Below, piece after piece: positions 44,401-53,278 of a stretch of 64,000 nucleotides of DNA; positions within the stretch are counted from its first letter, which is position 1, and the number at the start of each line of letters is the position of its first letter. The stretch comes from Opitutaceae bacterium (GTDB lineage Bacteria; Verrucomicrobiota; Verrucomicrobiia; Opitutales; Opitutaceae). The translations under genes were made by a program, and so were the position numbers. Below the pieces are notes generated by a model. The model saw nothing but the letters and a program-made list of their open reading frames with translations, searched no databases and was not told where the DNA came from. Where the stretch lies: the NCBI GenBank assembly GCA_030648295.1, contig JAUSID010000168.1, forward strand, positions 1 through 64,000, read 5' to 3'.

Positions 44401-44446
44401 CCAGCGCAACGAGTGGGAAACTCGCAGGAGAAGGGCAGGGTTTCAT
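41420..44446 (-). CDS. TonB-dependent receptor with N-terminal carboxypeptidase-regulatory-like domain
   Basis: ITGQVSNGATRALLEGAMVELPALGRRTLTDNLGRFSLDDLPAGEHAI; plug NLSNSEAGELLIRLPGIAG; C-terminal NFGITGRF. Confidence 0.9.
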   Translation of the reverse strand: MKPCPSPASFPLVALAIFAAGLHVLPVHAQRAVSAESGTSRITGQVSNGATRALLEGAMVELPALGRRTLTDNLGRFSLDDLPAGEHAIVVSYIGLNREERLISVAPGAQVKVTFDLGSDVYRLDKFSVVGEREGSAAALTAQRNADSVKSVVALDAYGNLSNSEAGELLIRLPGIAGALNGEGVVGEVMVRGTNHTLNSVTVDGNKMASSGGMNRNFRTNSIPGAFFDTIEVTKAATPDIDADSLGGNINMKTRSPLSMKEKRRMIYRFGAKWAPPFYDHNPATRHHSIHPMTSFSYQEVFDAFGGDRNLGVTFGLFYSENAVTAIQMTQDYAFTTTSPAYVWDYRSADIYNNRMNKSATLKIDYRFNPNFRVFLNGIYNDAHERSFEYLRTRAFTSRNIATLNAAGQPIGNNAIVPGFTNDVTHVRPVPASTFELQTDGNRFEDSQRQLHAGAEHTYSKFTLDYDAAYSESLVRQNDGHYLPKIGSGGFFRTWLTGVGWTFDKTADQARPIFTQTAGPSIFDLKNYTNSELNKRNNERNCILESVSLNAKYRFDARGTNYVKTGGRFRRQIAEEVGGDRRWRYAGPDGVLGVNPATGRDDADLSIFQFKDVQTTESQRNGPIPYTHVGYVAEHVKNNPSHWFSDKYYDESRTFLGTRRVTEDVSSAYVMGGTRWRQLRAVAGVRFEETQVAGEGFVRARTLATAAAIPDPVQRARTDYDHPRRIEGRYSQTFPGAYLTYNFSRTLLARANWSNSIGRPPFANLVPREDVNDQTQTLTVGNPALKPQFAENIDFTLEYYFESVGALSVGVFRKDLEDFIVSLGGETVPDGPDNGFGGSYGGYSLRTDRNAGRARIQGIELSYQQQLTFLPGVLRRSSFFANYTRLTTEGDYGSTGPRTTNLVPNFVPTTANAGVSFPWRKFRSRLLVNHTGAYLVGYSTDRSRLRYKFERTAANLNLSYVFSPKLEIYCDFQNMFNAHQRWYYFDRSRPNADFDNGAFVNFGITGRF

Positions 44447-44640
44447 TGGGTGGGGTTGAAAGCAGCTTCAGACCGTCGGGGCGGGCATGGTCAAAAACGG
44501 AGCGAAACCGGCGTGTGACGAGCGAGGTTTGCTCGGAACACACGGTGCGCCGTCACGGCGTTATCGGGGCTCTGGGATCGATTGTCTGCCGGGATGAGAG
44601 GGGTAGCCCGCGGGCGGATCAATGCCCGGGTTGGAAAGCG

Positions 44641-45264
44641 TCACGATGTCGCAGCGGCGACGACGTTTCCGCTGACGACGTTGGCCGCGGCCGGTTTCCT
44701 CGACCGTTCGCGTTCGTCCTTCAACAGCCTGATCCAAGCGCCGAGGTATTTCCCATTATCGTGAAAGGTGCGGCCGCTGACCAAGTTCCCGTCGATCACG
44801 CAGGGCTCATTGACGTAGACGCCGCCGCACACTTCGAGGTCGAACTTGCATTTGGCGACGGTGGCCATGCGGCGGCCCTTGACGCAGCCGGCGCGCGCCG
44901 GGATTTCCACGCCGTGGCACACGCTGGCCACGGGCTTGTTGTGCTCGAAAAACCAGCGGGTCGCGCGGAGCAGGTGTTCGTCTTCGCGGATGTATTCGGG
45001 CGCACGGCCGCCGCTGAAAAAAATTCCGGCGTATTCCGCGGGTTTGATTTCCGCGAACGTGATGGCCGCATCTATGGTGTAGCCCTCCCACTCCTTGGTG
45101 ATGGTCCAGCCGGGTTTCACCTCGTGCATGACCATCTGGTATTTTCGTTTCTCCGGCGCAGCGACCACGGGTTCGAACCCGTCCTCCTGCAACCGGTAGT
45201 AGGGATAAAGCGTGTCGAGCGTTTCGGCGGCGTCTCCAATGATGATGAGCACCTGGTTGAGCAT
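44641..45264 (-). CDS. DJ-1/PfpI-family protein
   Basis: MLNQVLIIIGDAAETLDTLYPYYRLQEDGFEPVVAAP; GIFFSGGRAPEYIREDEHLL; nucleophile elbow ASVCHG. Confidence 0.87.
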   Translation of the reverse strand: MLNQVLIIIGDAAETLDTLYPYYRLQEDGFEPVVAAPEKRKYQMVMHEVKPGWTITKEWEGYTIDAAITFAEIKPAEYAGIFFSGGRAPEYIREDEHLLRATRWFFEHNKPVASVCHGVEIPARAGCVKGRRMATVAKCKFDLEVCGGVYVNEPCVIDGNLVSGRTFHDNGKYLGAWIRLLKDERERSRKPAAANVVSGNVVAAATS

Positions 45265-45342
45265 CGCAGTCCAGTCTAGCCATGAGGCGCCGGCATGGTC
45301 TATGGAGGATCAGCCCGTATTTGTATCGATTCGTCCTGCCCG

Positions 45343-46173
45343 ATGACCCGCAACCGCGATTACCGAGACCCTTTCACTGGCGTGGGCGTGCGCCTTTCGG
45401 GTGATTCCGCCGCCGCCACGGATTTTCTCATTCATGAGGCCGGCTGCCTGCGTTATCGCGACTGGAATCACTGCGGGATCGTCAGCCCGTATTGGCGGTT
45501 GCACCATAACTTCACGACCGGGAACAGCGTGGTGTGCGACCGAAGCGTGTTTCCATTACGCCCAGACGTGGCCGTGCTGACCCCCGCCGGCGTGCGGATT
45601 GACACCTGTGGACCGCGCGTGCTGCTGCACACGTGGATTCATTTCACTCCCACGCGCGGGTATCGGCTTCCCCAACGGGCGCCATTCTCGGTGCGCCTGC
45701 CGCCGCCGCTGCGGGCGCTACTACGGGAATTGGCGGCCGCCTTTCGATCGCGGCGGCCTCGCTCCCATGCGGGCCGCCTGCATCACCTCGGGCAGGCGCT
45801 GCTGCACGGCGTCTTTGCCGGTCTCGACCCGGGAATGTATCGGAGCGTGCCGGCCGACCTGGGGGCGCTGCTGGCGCGCATGGAGAAACATCCGGAGGAG
45901 GATCTGACCGTGTTGGGGCTGGCGCGCATGGCGGGCAGGAGCCGCTCGCGCTTTGCCGCCTGGTTCAAAGCCGCGGTGGACGAGACGCCGGCGCACTACG
46001 TGCAGAGGCTTCGTATTCGTCTGGCGGCTACGCGACTTGGATTCGGCGAGGAGAGCGTGGAGGAGGTCGCCGCGGCGACCGGTTTCGCCAACCGGCACCA
46101 TTTCACGCGCGTGTTCTCGGCGATGACGGGCATCGGTCCGGGTGCGTATCGAAAGCGGCACAAACAGCCATGA
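45343..46173 (+). CDS. AraC-family transcriptional regulator
   Basis: C-terminal LTVLGLARMAGRSRSRFAAWFKAAVDETPAHYVQRLRIRLAATRL...VEEVAAATGFANRHHFTRVFSAMTGIGPGAYRK. Confidence 0.92.
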   Translation: MTRNRDYRDPFTGVGVRLSGDSAAATDFLIHEAGCLRYRDWNHCGIVSPYWRLHHNFTTGNSVVCDRSVFPLRPDVAVLTPAGVRIDTCGPRVLLHTWIHFTPTRGYRLPQRAPFSVRLPPPLRALLRELAAAFRSRRPRSHAGRLHHLGQALLHGVFAGLDPGMYRSVPADLGALLARMEKHPEEDLTVLGLARMAGRSRSRFAAWFKAAVDETPAHYVQRLRIRLAATRLGFGEESVEEVAAATGFANRHHFTRVFSAMTGIGPGAYRKRHKQP

Positions 46174-46195
46174 GCCAGCCCGCGGCGGCCGCGAA

Positions 46196-47392
46196 TCAGC
46201 CGATTGCGCCCTCTTGCTTCAACGTCGCCAGTGCCGCGTCGTCGTAACCCAATTCGCGCAGGATCTCCACCGTATGCTCGCCGAGCTCCGGAGCGAACCG
46301 CCGCGGAATCGGTGGTGTCCCATGCAGCCGGACCGGCGTGCCGGGCAGCCGAAGTTTGCCGGCCTGGTAATGCTCCATGTCGATCACCATGCCATTGGCA
46401 GCGAGCTGCGCATCGTTGATCGCGTCCTCGAGCGTGTTGACCTTCGCGCAGAAAACCCCCTTCGGCTCCAACTCCGCCAGCCACGCCGCGGTCGTTTTTT
46501 CGCGAAACCGCGCCGCGAGCAGCCCGTTGAGCTCCCGGCCGTTCTCCCGCTGCAACGCATGCGTGGCGAACTTTGCCAGCTGCGAGAGATCGCCCAACCC
46601 GATGGCCACACCGATATCCCGCACCGCGTTGTCCGAAAACACCGGCGAAATTTCGATGTAGCCGTCCTCGGTCGCGAACGACTTGTCGACGATCGACTCG
46701 TTCGCGGTGACGCCGGAAACCTCGGTTACGCGGGACGCGTTCATCGCCGCCGGCCCTTCCCACGAGTGCGCGTGAAATGCGACGCTCAGGAGATCGGTCG
46801 TGACCCGCTGACCGCGGCCGGTCCGCTCGCGCGCGAGCAGCGCCATCAGGATTCCCTGCATCAACATGAGCCCGGCGGGGTAGTCCGCCGAAATGCCAGC
46901 GGGAAACGGCGGCTTCGCTGGATCCGGTTGCGTGAACCAACCGGCTTCGGCGCGCGCCATCAAATCGTGACCACCCCGTCCGCGCTCGACCGACGGGCCA
47001 TGATCACCCCAGCCACCGGACGACGCGTAGATGAGCCGCGGGTGTTCGGCCGCGAGGTCGTCGTAGCCGAGTCCAAGCTTTTCCATTACGCCGTTGCGGA
47101 AATTATGCACCACCACGTCGGCGGTGACGATCAGCGCGCGAATCGCGTCCTTGCCCGCCTGACTCTTCACGTTGATCGCAAAGCTGCGCTTGTTCCGATT
47201 GAGCCCGGCAAACGGGAGGCTCACGCCGTTCACGAAAGGCCCCCAGCGGCGGCTCCAGTCGCCCACATCGGGCCGTTCGATCTTGATCACGTCGGCCCCA
47301 TAATCGGCCAGAAGCTGGGTCCCGACCGGACCTTGGTAAACGTGGCTGAAATCGACAACGCGAATGCCGGAAAGGGCGGACGGGGTACTCAT
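46196..47392 (-). CDS. CaiB/BaiF-type CoA-transferase (family III)
   Basis: SALSGIRVVDFSHVYQGPVGTQLLADYGADVIKIERPDVGDWSRRWGPF; LNRNKRSFAINVKSQAGKDAI. Confidence 0.9.
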   Translation of the reverse strand: MSTPSALSGIRVVDFSHVYQGPVGTQLLADYGADVIKIERPDVGDWSRRWGPFVNGVSLPFAGLNRNKRSFAINVKSQAGKDAIRALIVTADVVVHNFRNGVMEKLGLGYDDLAAEHPRLIYASSGGWGDHGPSVERGRGGHDLMARAEAGWFTQPDPAKPPFPAGISADYPAGLMLMQGILMALLARERTGRGQRVTTDLLSVAFHAHSWEGPAAMNASRVTEVSGVTANESIVDKSFATEDGYIEISPVFSDNAVRDIGVAIGLGDLSQLAKFATHALQRENGRELNGLLAARFREKTTAAWLAELEPKGVFCAKVNTLEDAINDAQLAANGMVIDMEHYQAGKLRLPGTPVRLHGTPPIPRRFAPELGEHTVEILRELGYDDAALATLKQEGAIG

Positions 47393-47494
47393 GGGCGCGT
47401 GCCAAGGCCGCGACTGACGGGTTGATTGTCAACCAAAAGTCCCTTGTCTCACGCGGCATCGCCTCGACAGCGTCCCACCCTGCCCGAACACCGC

Positions 47495-48283
47495 ATGTCC
47501 ACCCGCCTCGACACGACCCATGCCGCCTCGGTTTGCACCGTAACGTTGCATCCTCCGGAGGGAAAACCGCCAACGCTTGATCACGCGTTGATGGGCGAGT
47601 TCGAGCGGGCGCTGGATGAAATCTCCGCGCGCACCGATCTTTCGGTCGTCATTTTGCAGAGTGCATCGCCAAAATTTTTCTGCGCCGGCGCGAACCTCAA
47701 GGTGATGGAGACGATCGATCGACAGACCGTCGTCCCGTGGGTGGAGCGCGGACACCGGCTGATGAATCGGATCGAGTCGCTGCCGATGCCCACCGTGGCC
47801 CGCGTGGAAGGATATGCCCTCGGCGGCGGACTGGAGCTGGCCATGGCCTGCGATGTCATCTTCGCCTCGGACAACGCCCGTTTCGGCCAGTCGGAAACGA
47901 AGCTGGGATTCGTCACCGGTTGGGGCGGCAGCTATCGGCTGACGCGACGGGTCGGACTGGCGCGGGCGAAGGAGCTCGTTTTCAGCGGGCGGATTATTGA
48001 AGCGATGGAGGCGGTTCGAATGGGGGTCGCCGAATGGCACGGCAGCGCGGCCGAGCTCGAGCGACGCGTCACGGAATTCGCGAGTGCCGTCGTGGGCAAC
48101 GGTCGTGTCGCGGTCCGGGAAATGAAATCGCTCCTCGAAGGCTGCACGCGCACGTCGCTCGAGGAAAACGCCGCGCTGGAAGCGGCGGCTTCCCAGCGGT
48201 GCCTGATCGAAGGTGACGCGGCGGAGCGGCTGCGGAATTTCCTGCACAAGCGATCCTCCGGCGGGCCCACGGCGCAGAAATGA
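47495..48283 (+). CDS. Enoyl-CoA hydratase/isomerase family protein
   Basis: FFCAGANLKVM; RVEGYALGGGLELAMACDVIFASDNARFGQSETKLGFVTGWGGSYRLTRRVG. Confidence 0.92.
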   Translation: MSTRLDTTHAASVCTVTLHPPEGKPPTLDHALMGEFERALDEISARTDLSVVILQSASPKFFCAGANLKVMETIDRQTVVPWVERGHRLMNRIESLPMPTVARVEGYALGGGLELAMACDVIFASDNARFGQSETKLGFVTGWGGSYRLTRRVGLARAKELVFSGRIIEAMEAVRMGVAEWHGSAAELERRVTEFASAVVGNGRVAVREMKSLLEGCTRTSLEENAALEAAASQRCLIEGDAAERLRNFLHKRSSGGPTAQK

Positions 48284-48326
48284 ATTTTCGCGCCGGCGCG
48301 TCAGCGTTTGCCGGCGTGCGCGCGGT

Positions 48327-49829
48327 TCAATTTGGATCCGCGGCGGGCTCCGGATTACGCGTTCCGATCGCCGAAACCACAGCCGGGCGCGCTCCAAACC
48401 CCAGGCTCACGATGTATCCGATGGTCACGCACACCACGATCCCGACGAGCGAGTAAAGGTAAACGTGCACGCGGGTGTGGCCTTGGAGCCAGTAGAGCGC
48501 GACGGCGCTGGTCAGCGCCCCGGTCATCGCTCCCGCGAGGTTCGCGCGCCGGGTGAAGATCCCGAGGATGAACAGACCGCCGAGGCCACTGCCGGTCAGG
48601 CCCACAATCCGCTGGAACATGTCGAACGCCGACTCCACCCGCATCGTAGCGAGCAGGCACGCGAGGCTGACCGCCACCACGCCCATGCCCGCGGTAATCC
48701 AGCGCGCCAGTCGCAGCCACTGCTGATCGGGCCGGGCCGAGCCGAGCCGCTGGAGGAAATCCGTGACGATCACGGTCGACGTGCTGCTCAAGCTGGTGGA
48801 GATCGCCGATTGCGCCGCCGCGAAGATCCCCGCCATCACCAGCCCGGCCACGCCGGCCGGCAGCTCGTGCGCGATGAAAAACGGCAGGATGGCATCGGGA
48901 CGCGGCAGCCCCTCGAGATTCTGCGGATGAAACCGGTAATACACGAACATCGCCGTCCCCACCCCGAGGAAAATAAACGTGTTGGCCATCGCGACGCCGG
49001 CATTGGTCCACATCGCACGGCGGGCCGCCGGCAAATCCGTGGTGGTCTGGTAGCGCTGGATGATGCTCTGGTCCGAGATGTAGGGCACGATCGTCGTGAA
49101 CATGCTTCCGACCAGGACGACCCATAACGCCGTCGTCGTGTAATCTCCCGACCAGTTCACGAGATGAAACTTGTCGTTTTCCCAGGCCGTGCGGAAGAAC
49201 GTCACCACCCCGCCGTCCAGCCGCACCACGATCAGTACGAAGCTGAGCAGCGCGGCCCCGAGCAGAAAAATCGTCTGCGCGAAGTCCGTCCAGATTACGC
49301 CCTCGATGCCGCCCAACGCCGAGTAGATCGCGCTGAGGACGCCGATCAGCAGGATGCAAACGATGATGTTGAGGTCCGTCACGGCCGAGAGCGCGAGCGC
49401 CGGCAGATAGATCACGAGCGCCATCCGGCCGATTTGAAAAATCACAAACGCCGTCGCGCCGTAGAGCCGCGCGCCCAACCCGAAACGCAGCTCGAGGTAT
49501 TCATAGGCGGACGCGGACTTCAGCCGGTTGAAGACCGGGAGCAGCACGTAAACGACGAGTGGCGCGAGCAGGAGGATCGGCAGGTTGACCCAGAAGACGA
49601 CCCAGTTCTCGGAAAACGCCTTGGCCGGGATCGACATGTACGAGATCGAACTGACGTTGGCCACGCTGATACCCATCACCAGCCAGGGCACGCGACGGCC
49701 GGCGGTGAAATAGTCCACCGTGCTCTTGTTGCGCCGCGTGAACCACACTCCCATCACCAGCGTGGCGACGAGGTACGCGGCAAGGGTGACGTAGTTCAGA
49801 ACCCCGAATTCGATCTTGGTGGTTTCCAT
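48327..49829 (-). CDS. Sodium:solute symporter (SSS) family transporter
   Basis: NYVTLAAYLVATLVMGVWFTRRNKSTVDYFTAGRRVPWLVMGISVANVSSISYMSIPAKAF; multiple TM segments. Confidence 0.9.
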   Translation of the reverse strand: METTKIEFGVLNYVTLAAYLVATLVMGVWFTRRNKSTVDYFTAGRRVPWLVMGISVANVSSISYMSIPAKAFSENWVVFWVNLPILLLAPLVVYVLLPVFNRLKSASAYEYLELRFGLGARLYGATAFVIFQIGRMALVIYLPALALSAVTDLNIIVCILLIGVLSAIYSALGGIEGVIWTDFAQTIFLLGAALLSFVLIVVRLDGGVVTFFRTAWENDKFHLVNWSGDYTTTALWVVLVGSMFTTIVPYISDQSIIQRYQTTTDLPAARRAMWTNAGVAMANTFIFLGVGTAMFVYYRFHPQNLEGLPRPDAILPFFIAHELPAGVAGLVMAGIFAAAQSAISTSLSSTSTVIVTDFLQRLGSARPDQQWLRLARWITAGMGVVAVSLACLLATMRVESAFDMFQRIVGLTGSGLGGLFILGIFTRRANLAGAMTGALTSAVALYWLQGHTRVHVYLYSLVGIVVCVTIGYIVSLGFGARPAVVSAIGTRNPEPAADPN

Positions 49830-49975
49830 GAATCCGATGCTTAGCGAGCCGCCTTATACGGCGGCGCGCAGAGATGGAATATAGCGTTCATGGTTCCCGT
49901 GTTTTTAAACCACAGGCGGCCCGGCCCTCAGCCCGGGCGCTGCCGGCGCGTTCGCGCACTTCAGCGGGTGAAAAA

Positions 49976-52900
49976 TCAGAACGTCCCGCGAACGCCGAGC
50001 GTGAAGTCGGTCCCATACACATCGATCCCCGTGGTCTTCGCGTATTCCGGCGTTTTCGAGCCGAACCGATAGCTGATCTCGGGCGTATCCGTGAGATTGT
50101 TCGCCGTGCCGTAAAACGACAGCCGCTTGGTGAACCGGTACTCGACCTCGGCGCTGACCACGGTGCGGGAGCTCGACCAGTTTCGCGGCACCGTCGGATC
50201 GTCCCCGGGCGCCTCCTGCATCCGGCCCGGCCGGTTGTGCCAGTTCAACCGCGCCGAATATTTCGGCCGGGCGAAGCTCACGCCCCAGTTGTAGATGCGC
50301 GGCGAGTAACGCGAAAAATCGGCGGCATTGGTGCCGGACAGGTTCAGGGCGGTCATGTTGGCGAACACCTGGAGGCTCTCGCCCCAGCGGCCCAGGAAGA
50401 ACAGCGACTGCTTGTAGCTGAGCTCGAGCCCGCGGATCCGGGCATTGCCCACGTTTTCCTTCGTCGAGATGTCGTAACCGGCGAACTCGCCCGGGACGGC
50501 CTCGGGAATCTGGTACTGTTCGAGCCGTTCCGGCGTCACCGGCACGCGGATACCGCCAAAGAAGTTCTTAATCTGCTTCTCAAACACGCCAATCGTGCCG
50601 ACACCCCACTTCGGGTGGTACGACTCCAGCGAGATATCCACGCCGTCCGAGGTCCAGGGCATGAGTCCCGAATTCACGACCGTGATGATCCGGCGATCCG
50701 GCGCGACCGCGGGATCGGGAATCGTGAGCCCCGGGATGATCTCGCGCAAATCGGGCCGTCCGAGCGTCCGCGCATAGGCGGCCCGCACGAGGAAGTTTTC
50801 CGTGATGGTGTAGGTCGCGTTGAGGCTGGGGTAATAATCCTGATACGTTTTCTTCGCGTGGGCGCCGCGATAGACGTAGCGCAACTTCGTCCGCTCGAGT
50901 CCATCCGTCGTGATCGGGATGAGCCCTCCCGTCGCGTTCCGGATATAGTTTCCGTTGGCGTCGCGCAGGAAGGTGCCCGCGATGTTGTCGAGCGGTCCGT
51001 CGCCTTCGTCGAGCGTATGCTCGAACCGCACGCCGGTCACCACCCACAGCTTGTTCTCGAACGCCCGCCAGTCGGCCCGGAGATAGGCCGCGCTGATCGA
51101 TTCCTTGAGGCGCTTGGAGGGACGCACGCTGCCCGAGTACGAGTTCGCCTCGTTGAGGACGAAATACTCGGGATGCTCGCGCATGATATCGTAGATCTTG
51201 GCCAGGCTCACCCACTGCACCTGGTGACCGGGAAAGTAATTCTGCGCTGTCGCCGAATAAACCGGATCGACCACATTGTAGTTGCTCGCCTGGCGAACGG
51301 CCGCCGTCGTGCCCGGACGGAAATCCCACCGGCTGAATTGTTCGCGGTAATCGCGCTCCTGGCTCGCATATTGGACGCCGGTCATCAGCCGGAGACCGTA
51401 TCCGAACTCCCGGGACAATTTCGCCTTGAACCCGAGCTTGCCGTCCGAGCTGTCCGAGGGCCGGCTCACCACGCGGCTGAGCGAGTAAAGGCCTCCGTCG
51501 AAGACGTCGACCGGAACACCGGCGGCGTTCGTCGCGGTGAGGGTATGAGGCAGCGGCGACTTCGGCACCGCCGCATAAAGCCCTTCGCCGCGAAGGACGA
51601 GCCCCGAGAGTTCCAAGTCCACGCGGTTGAAGAAACCCTGATCGATGTCGCGGCGCGCGTTGCGGCTCCGCGAGACGGAGCCATCCGCCTCCAGCTTCCA
51701 GGCCCCGCGCTCGAGGTAATAACCGTAATTCACCTGCACGGTCTTGCTGTTGCTCTGGGCGGTCGCCGGGTTGCCCATCTCCGCCAGGCCGTTGGCCACC
51801 GGTGATCCTTGCACGAGATTCGCGCCCCCGGTTGTGCCGCTGCCGAACTCGATGTTGAGCCGGTTGCGGCTGATGTACGAAACGTTGTCGACGTAGAGGG
51901 CCGATACACGCATGCGGTGGCCGTCGCTGATCCGCCACTGGCTGCCAAACGCGATGTCGGTCGCGCGATAGAGCTGCTCCTGCGCGCCGATCTCCGCGCC
52001 CGCGAGGACATACGTCGAGTCGTTCCAGCGCGTCGAGGCCCCGCGATACTGATAGTTGCGCGTGGCGCTGCCGCCGGAAACGGTGAACGCGAACGCCTTG
52101 TTGACCGGCCGCTCGTAAGCGAACCGCAGGCCGGCTTGCAGCGGCCGGGCCGAAAGCTCCGGCCGGCTGCCGGTCCGCTTGTCGAGCTCGGTCGTTCCGA
52201 AACTCCGGCTGTTGAAGGTGGTGAACACGCGCGCGGTCAACTGCGGCTGTCGGCGTTCAAAGGCATTGCGGCTGATCACGTTGACGGATCCGCCCATCGC
52301 GTTCGCCGGCAGGTCGGGCGTCGGCACCTTGGTGACTTCAATGCGGCTGATGTTGTTGAGGCGCAGCGCCTCCAGCCCGACGGCGCGCGTCGGATTGCCG
52401 TCCGAGCCCATCGCCGGGCTGGCAACATCACTGCCGTCAACGGTCACGAGCGTCGATGCGCCGGGCAAACCGCGAATCGAGATCCCCACGCCGACGTTCG
52501 CCGAGTAATCGGCGGACACGCCCGGGATGAACTTCACGAACTCGGCGATGTTGCCCTCGCCGATGTCGCCAAACTCGTCCGCCGTAACCACATTCTTGAT
52601 ATTCGGCGCGTACCGTTGCTCGTTCAGCGCCACCGCCTGCGCACTCAGCCGCCGTTCCTCCACCGAAAACGCATCGAGCATGGCGACATCACCCGGCTTC
52701 ACGCTCGCGGTGCGCGCATCGAGCTCGAAATCGCGCTGGACGGTGCCGGCGGCTGGTACCGCGACGCGCGCGGTCTGTGTTCCGAGGCCGGTGTATTGGG
52801 CGACGAGCTCCACTTCGCCGGGTGGAACCTGGAGCCGGTATTCGCCGCTCTCATCCGTGAAGGCCTCGATGTTCGTGCCCTTCACCGTCACGCGGGCGGT

Positions 52901-53050
52901 ATTCAAATTTCTGCCGCTGGACGCATTGAAGACGCGGCCACGCACTTCACCGGTGGCGGCAACCTGGGCCTGGGACCAATTCGCAGCGGCAAATATCGCC
53001 ACGCACATTACAAGCATCCGCCGCAGCGCGGCCGGGAGGGGTTGGATCAT
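49976..53050 (-). CDS. TonB-dependent receptor
   Basis: Start MIQPLPAALRRMLVMCVAIFAAANWSQAQ; VRGRVFNASSGRNLNTARVTVKGTNIEAFTDESGEYRLQVPPGEVELV; plug GNIAEFVKFIPGVSADYSANVGVGISIRGLPG; end DFTLGVRGTF. Confidence 0.9.
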   Translation of the reverse strand: MIQPLPAALRRMLVMCVAIFAAANWSQAQVAATGEVRGRVFNASSGRNLNTARVTVKGTNIEAFTDESGEYRLQVPPGEVELVAQYTGLGTQTARVAVPAAGTVQRDFELDARTASVKPGDVAMLDAFSVEERRLSAQAVALNEQRYAPNIKNVVTADEFGDIGEGNIAEFVKFIPGVSADYSANVGVGISIRGLPGASTLVTVDGSDVASPAMGSDGNPTRAVGLEALRLNNISRIEVTKVPTPDLPANAMGGSVNVISRNAFERRQPQLTARVFTTFNSRSFGTTELDKRTGSRPELSARPLQAGLRFAYERPVNKAFAFTVSGGSATRNYQYRGASTRWNDSTYVLAGAEIGAQEQLYRATDIAFGSQWRISDGHRMRVSALYVDNVSYISRNRLNIEFGSGTTGGANLVQGSPVANGLAEMGNPATAQSNSKTVQVNYGYYLERGAWKLEADGSVSRSRNARRDIDQGFFNRVDLELSGLVLRGEGLYAAVPKSPLPHTLTATNAAGVPVDVFDGGLYSLSRVVSRPSDSSDGKLGFKAKLSREFGYGLRLMTGVQYASQERDYREQFSRWDFRPGTTAAVRQASNYNVVDPVYSATAQNYFPGHQVQWVSLAKIYDIMREHPEYFVLNEANSYSGSVRPSKRLKESISAAYLRADWRAFENKLWVVTGVRFEHTLDEGDGPLDNIAGTFLRDANGNYIRNATGGLIPITTDGLERTKLRYVYRGAHAKKTYQDYYPSLNATYTITENFLVRAAYARTLGRPDLREIIPGLTIPDPAVAPDRRIITVVNSGLMPWTSDGVDISLESYHPKWGVGTIGVFEKQIKNFFGGIRVPVTPERLEQYQIPEAVPGEFAGYDISTKENVGNARIRGLELSYKQSLFFLGRWGESLQVFANMTALNLSGTNAADFSRYSPRIYNWGVSFARPKYSARLNWHNRPGRMQEAPGDDPTVPRNWSSSRTVVSAEVEYRFTKRLSFYGTANNLTDTPEISYRFGSKTPEYAKTTGIDVYGTDFTLGVRGTF

Positions 53051-53278
53051 GGTGGTGGGGCCGGAAACGGCGCTTGTGGCGTGTACCGTCGCAGGCGGGG
53101 CTGGACCAAGAAGGCGTCGGAACACGCGCGAATCGTCAAGCCCCGGATGATGCCGGACGATTTTTTTGCGGCGCGACGCGTTCATCGACGCCAAAAAACC
53201 CTTGGCCCGAATGTTGAAACGAACGTCGTACAAACACGAACCGTAGCTACGAGCGTAAGCGCATGGACCGTTCGCACG

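Noticed and set aside
45230-45245. ggcggcgtctccaatgatg as another family F copy
   Set aside because: Short match inside the DJ-1 CDS start, no inverted partner, plausibly chance.
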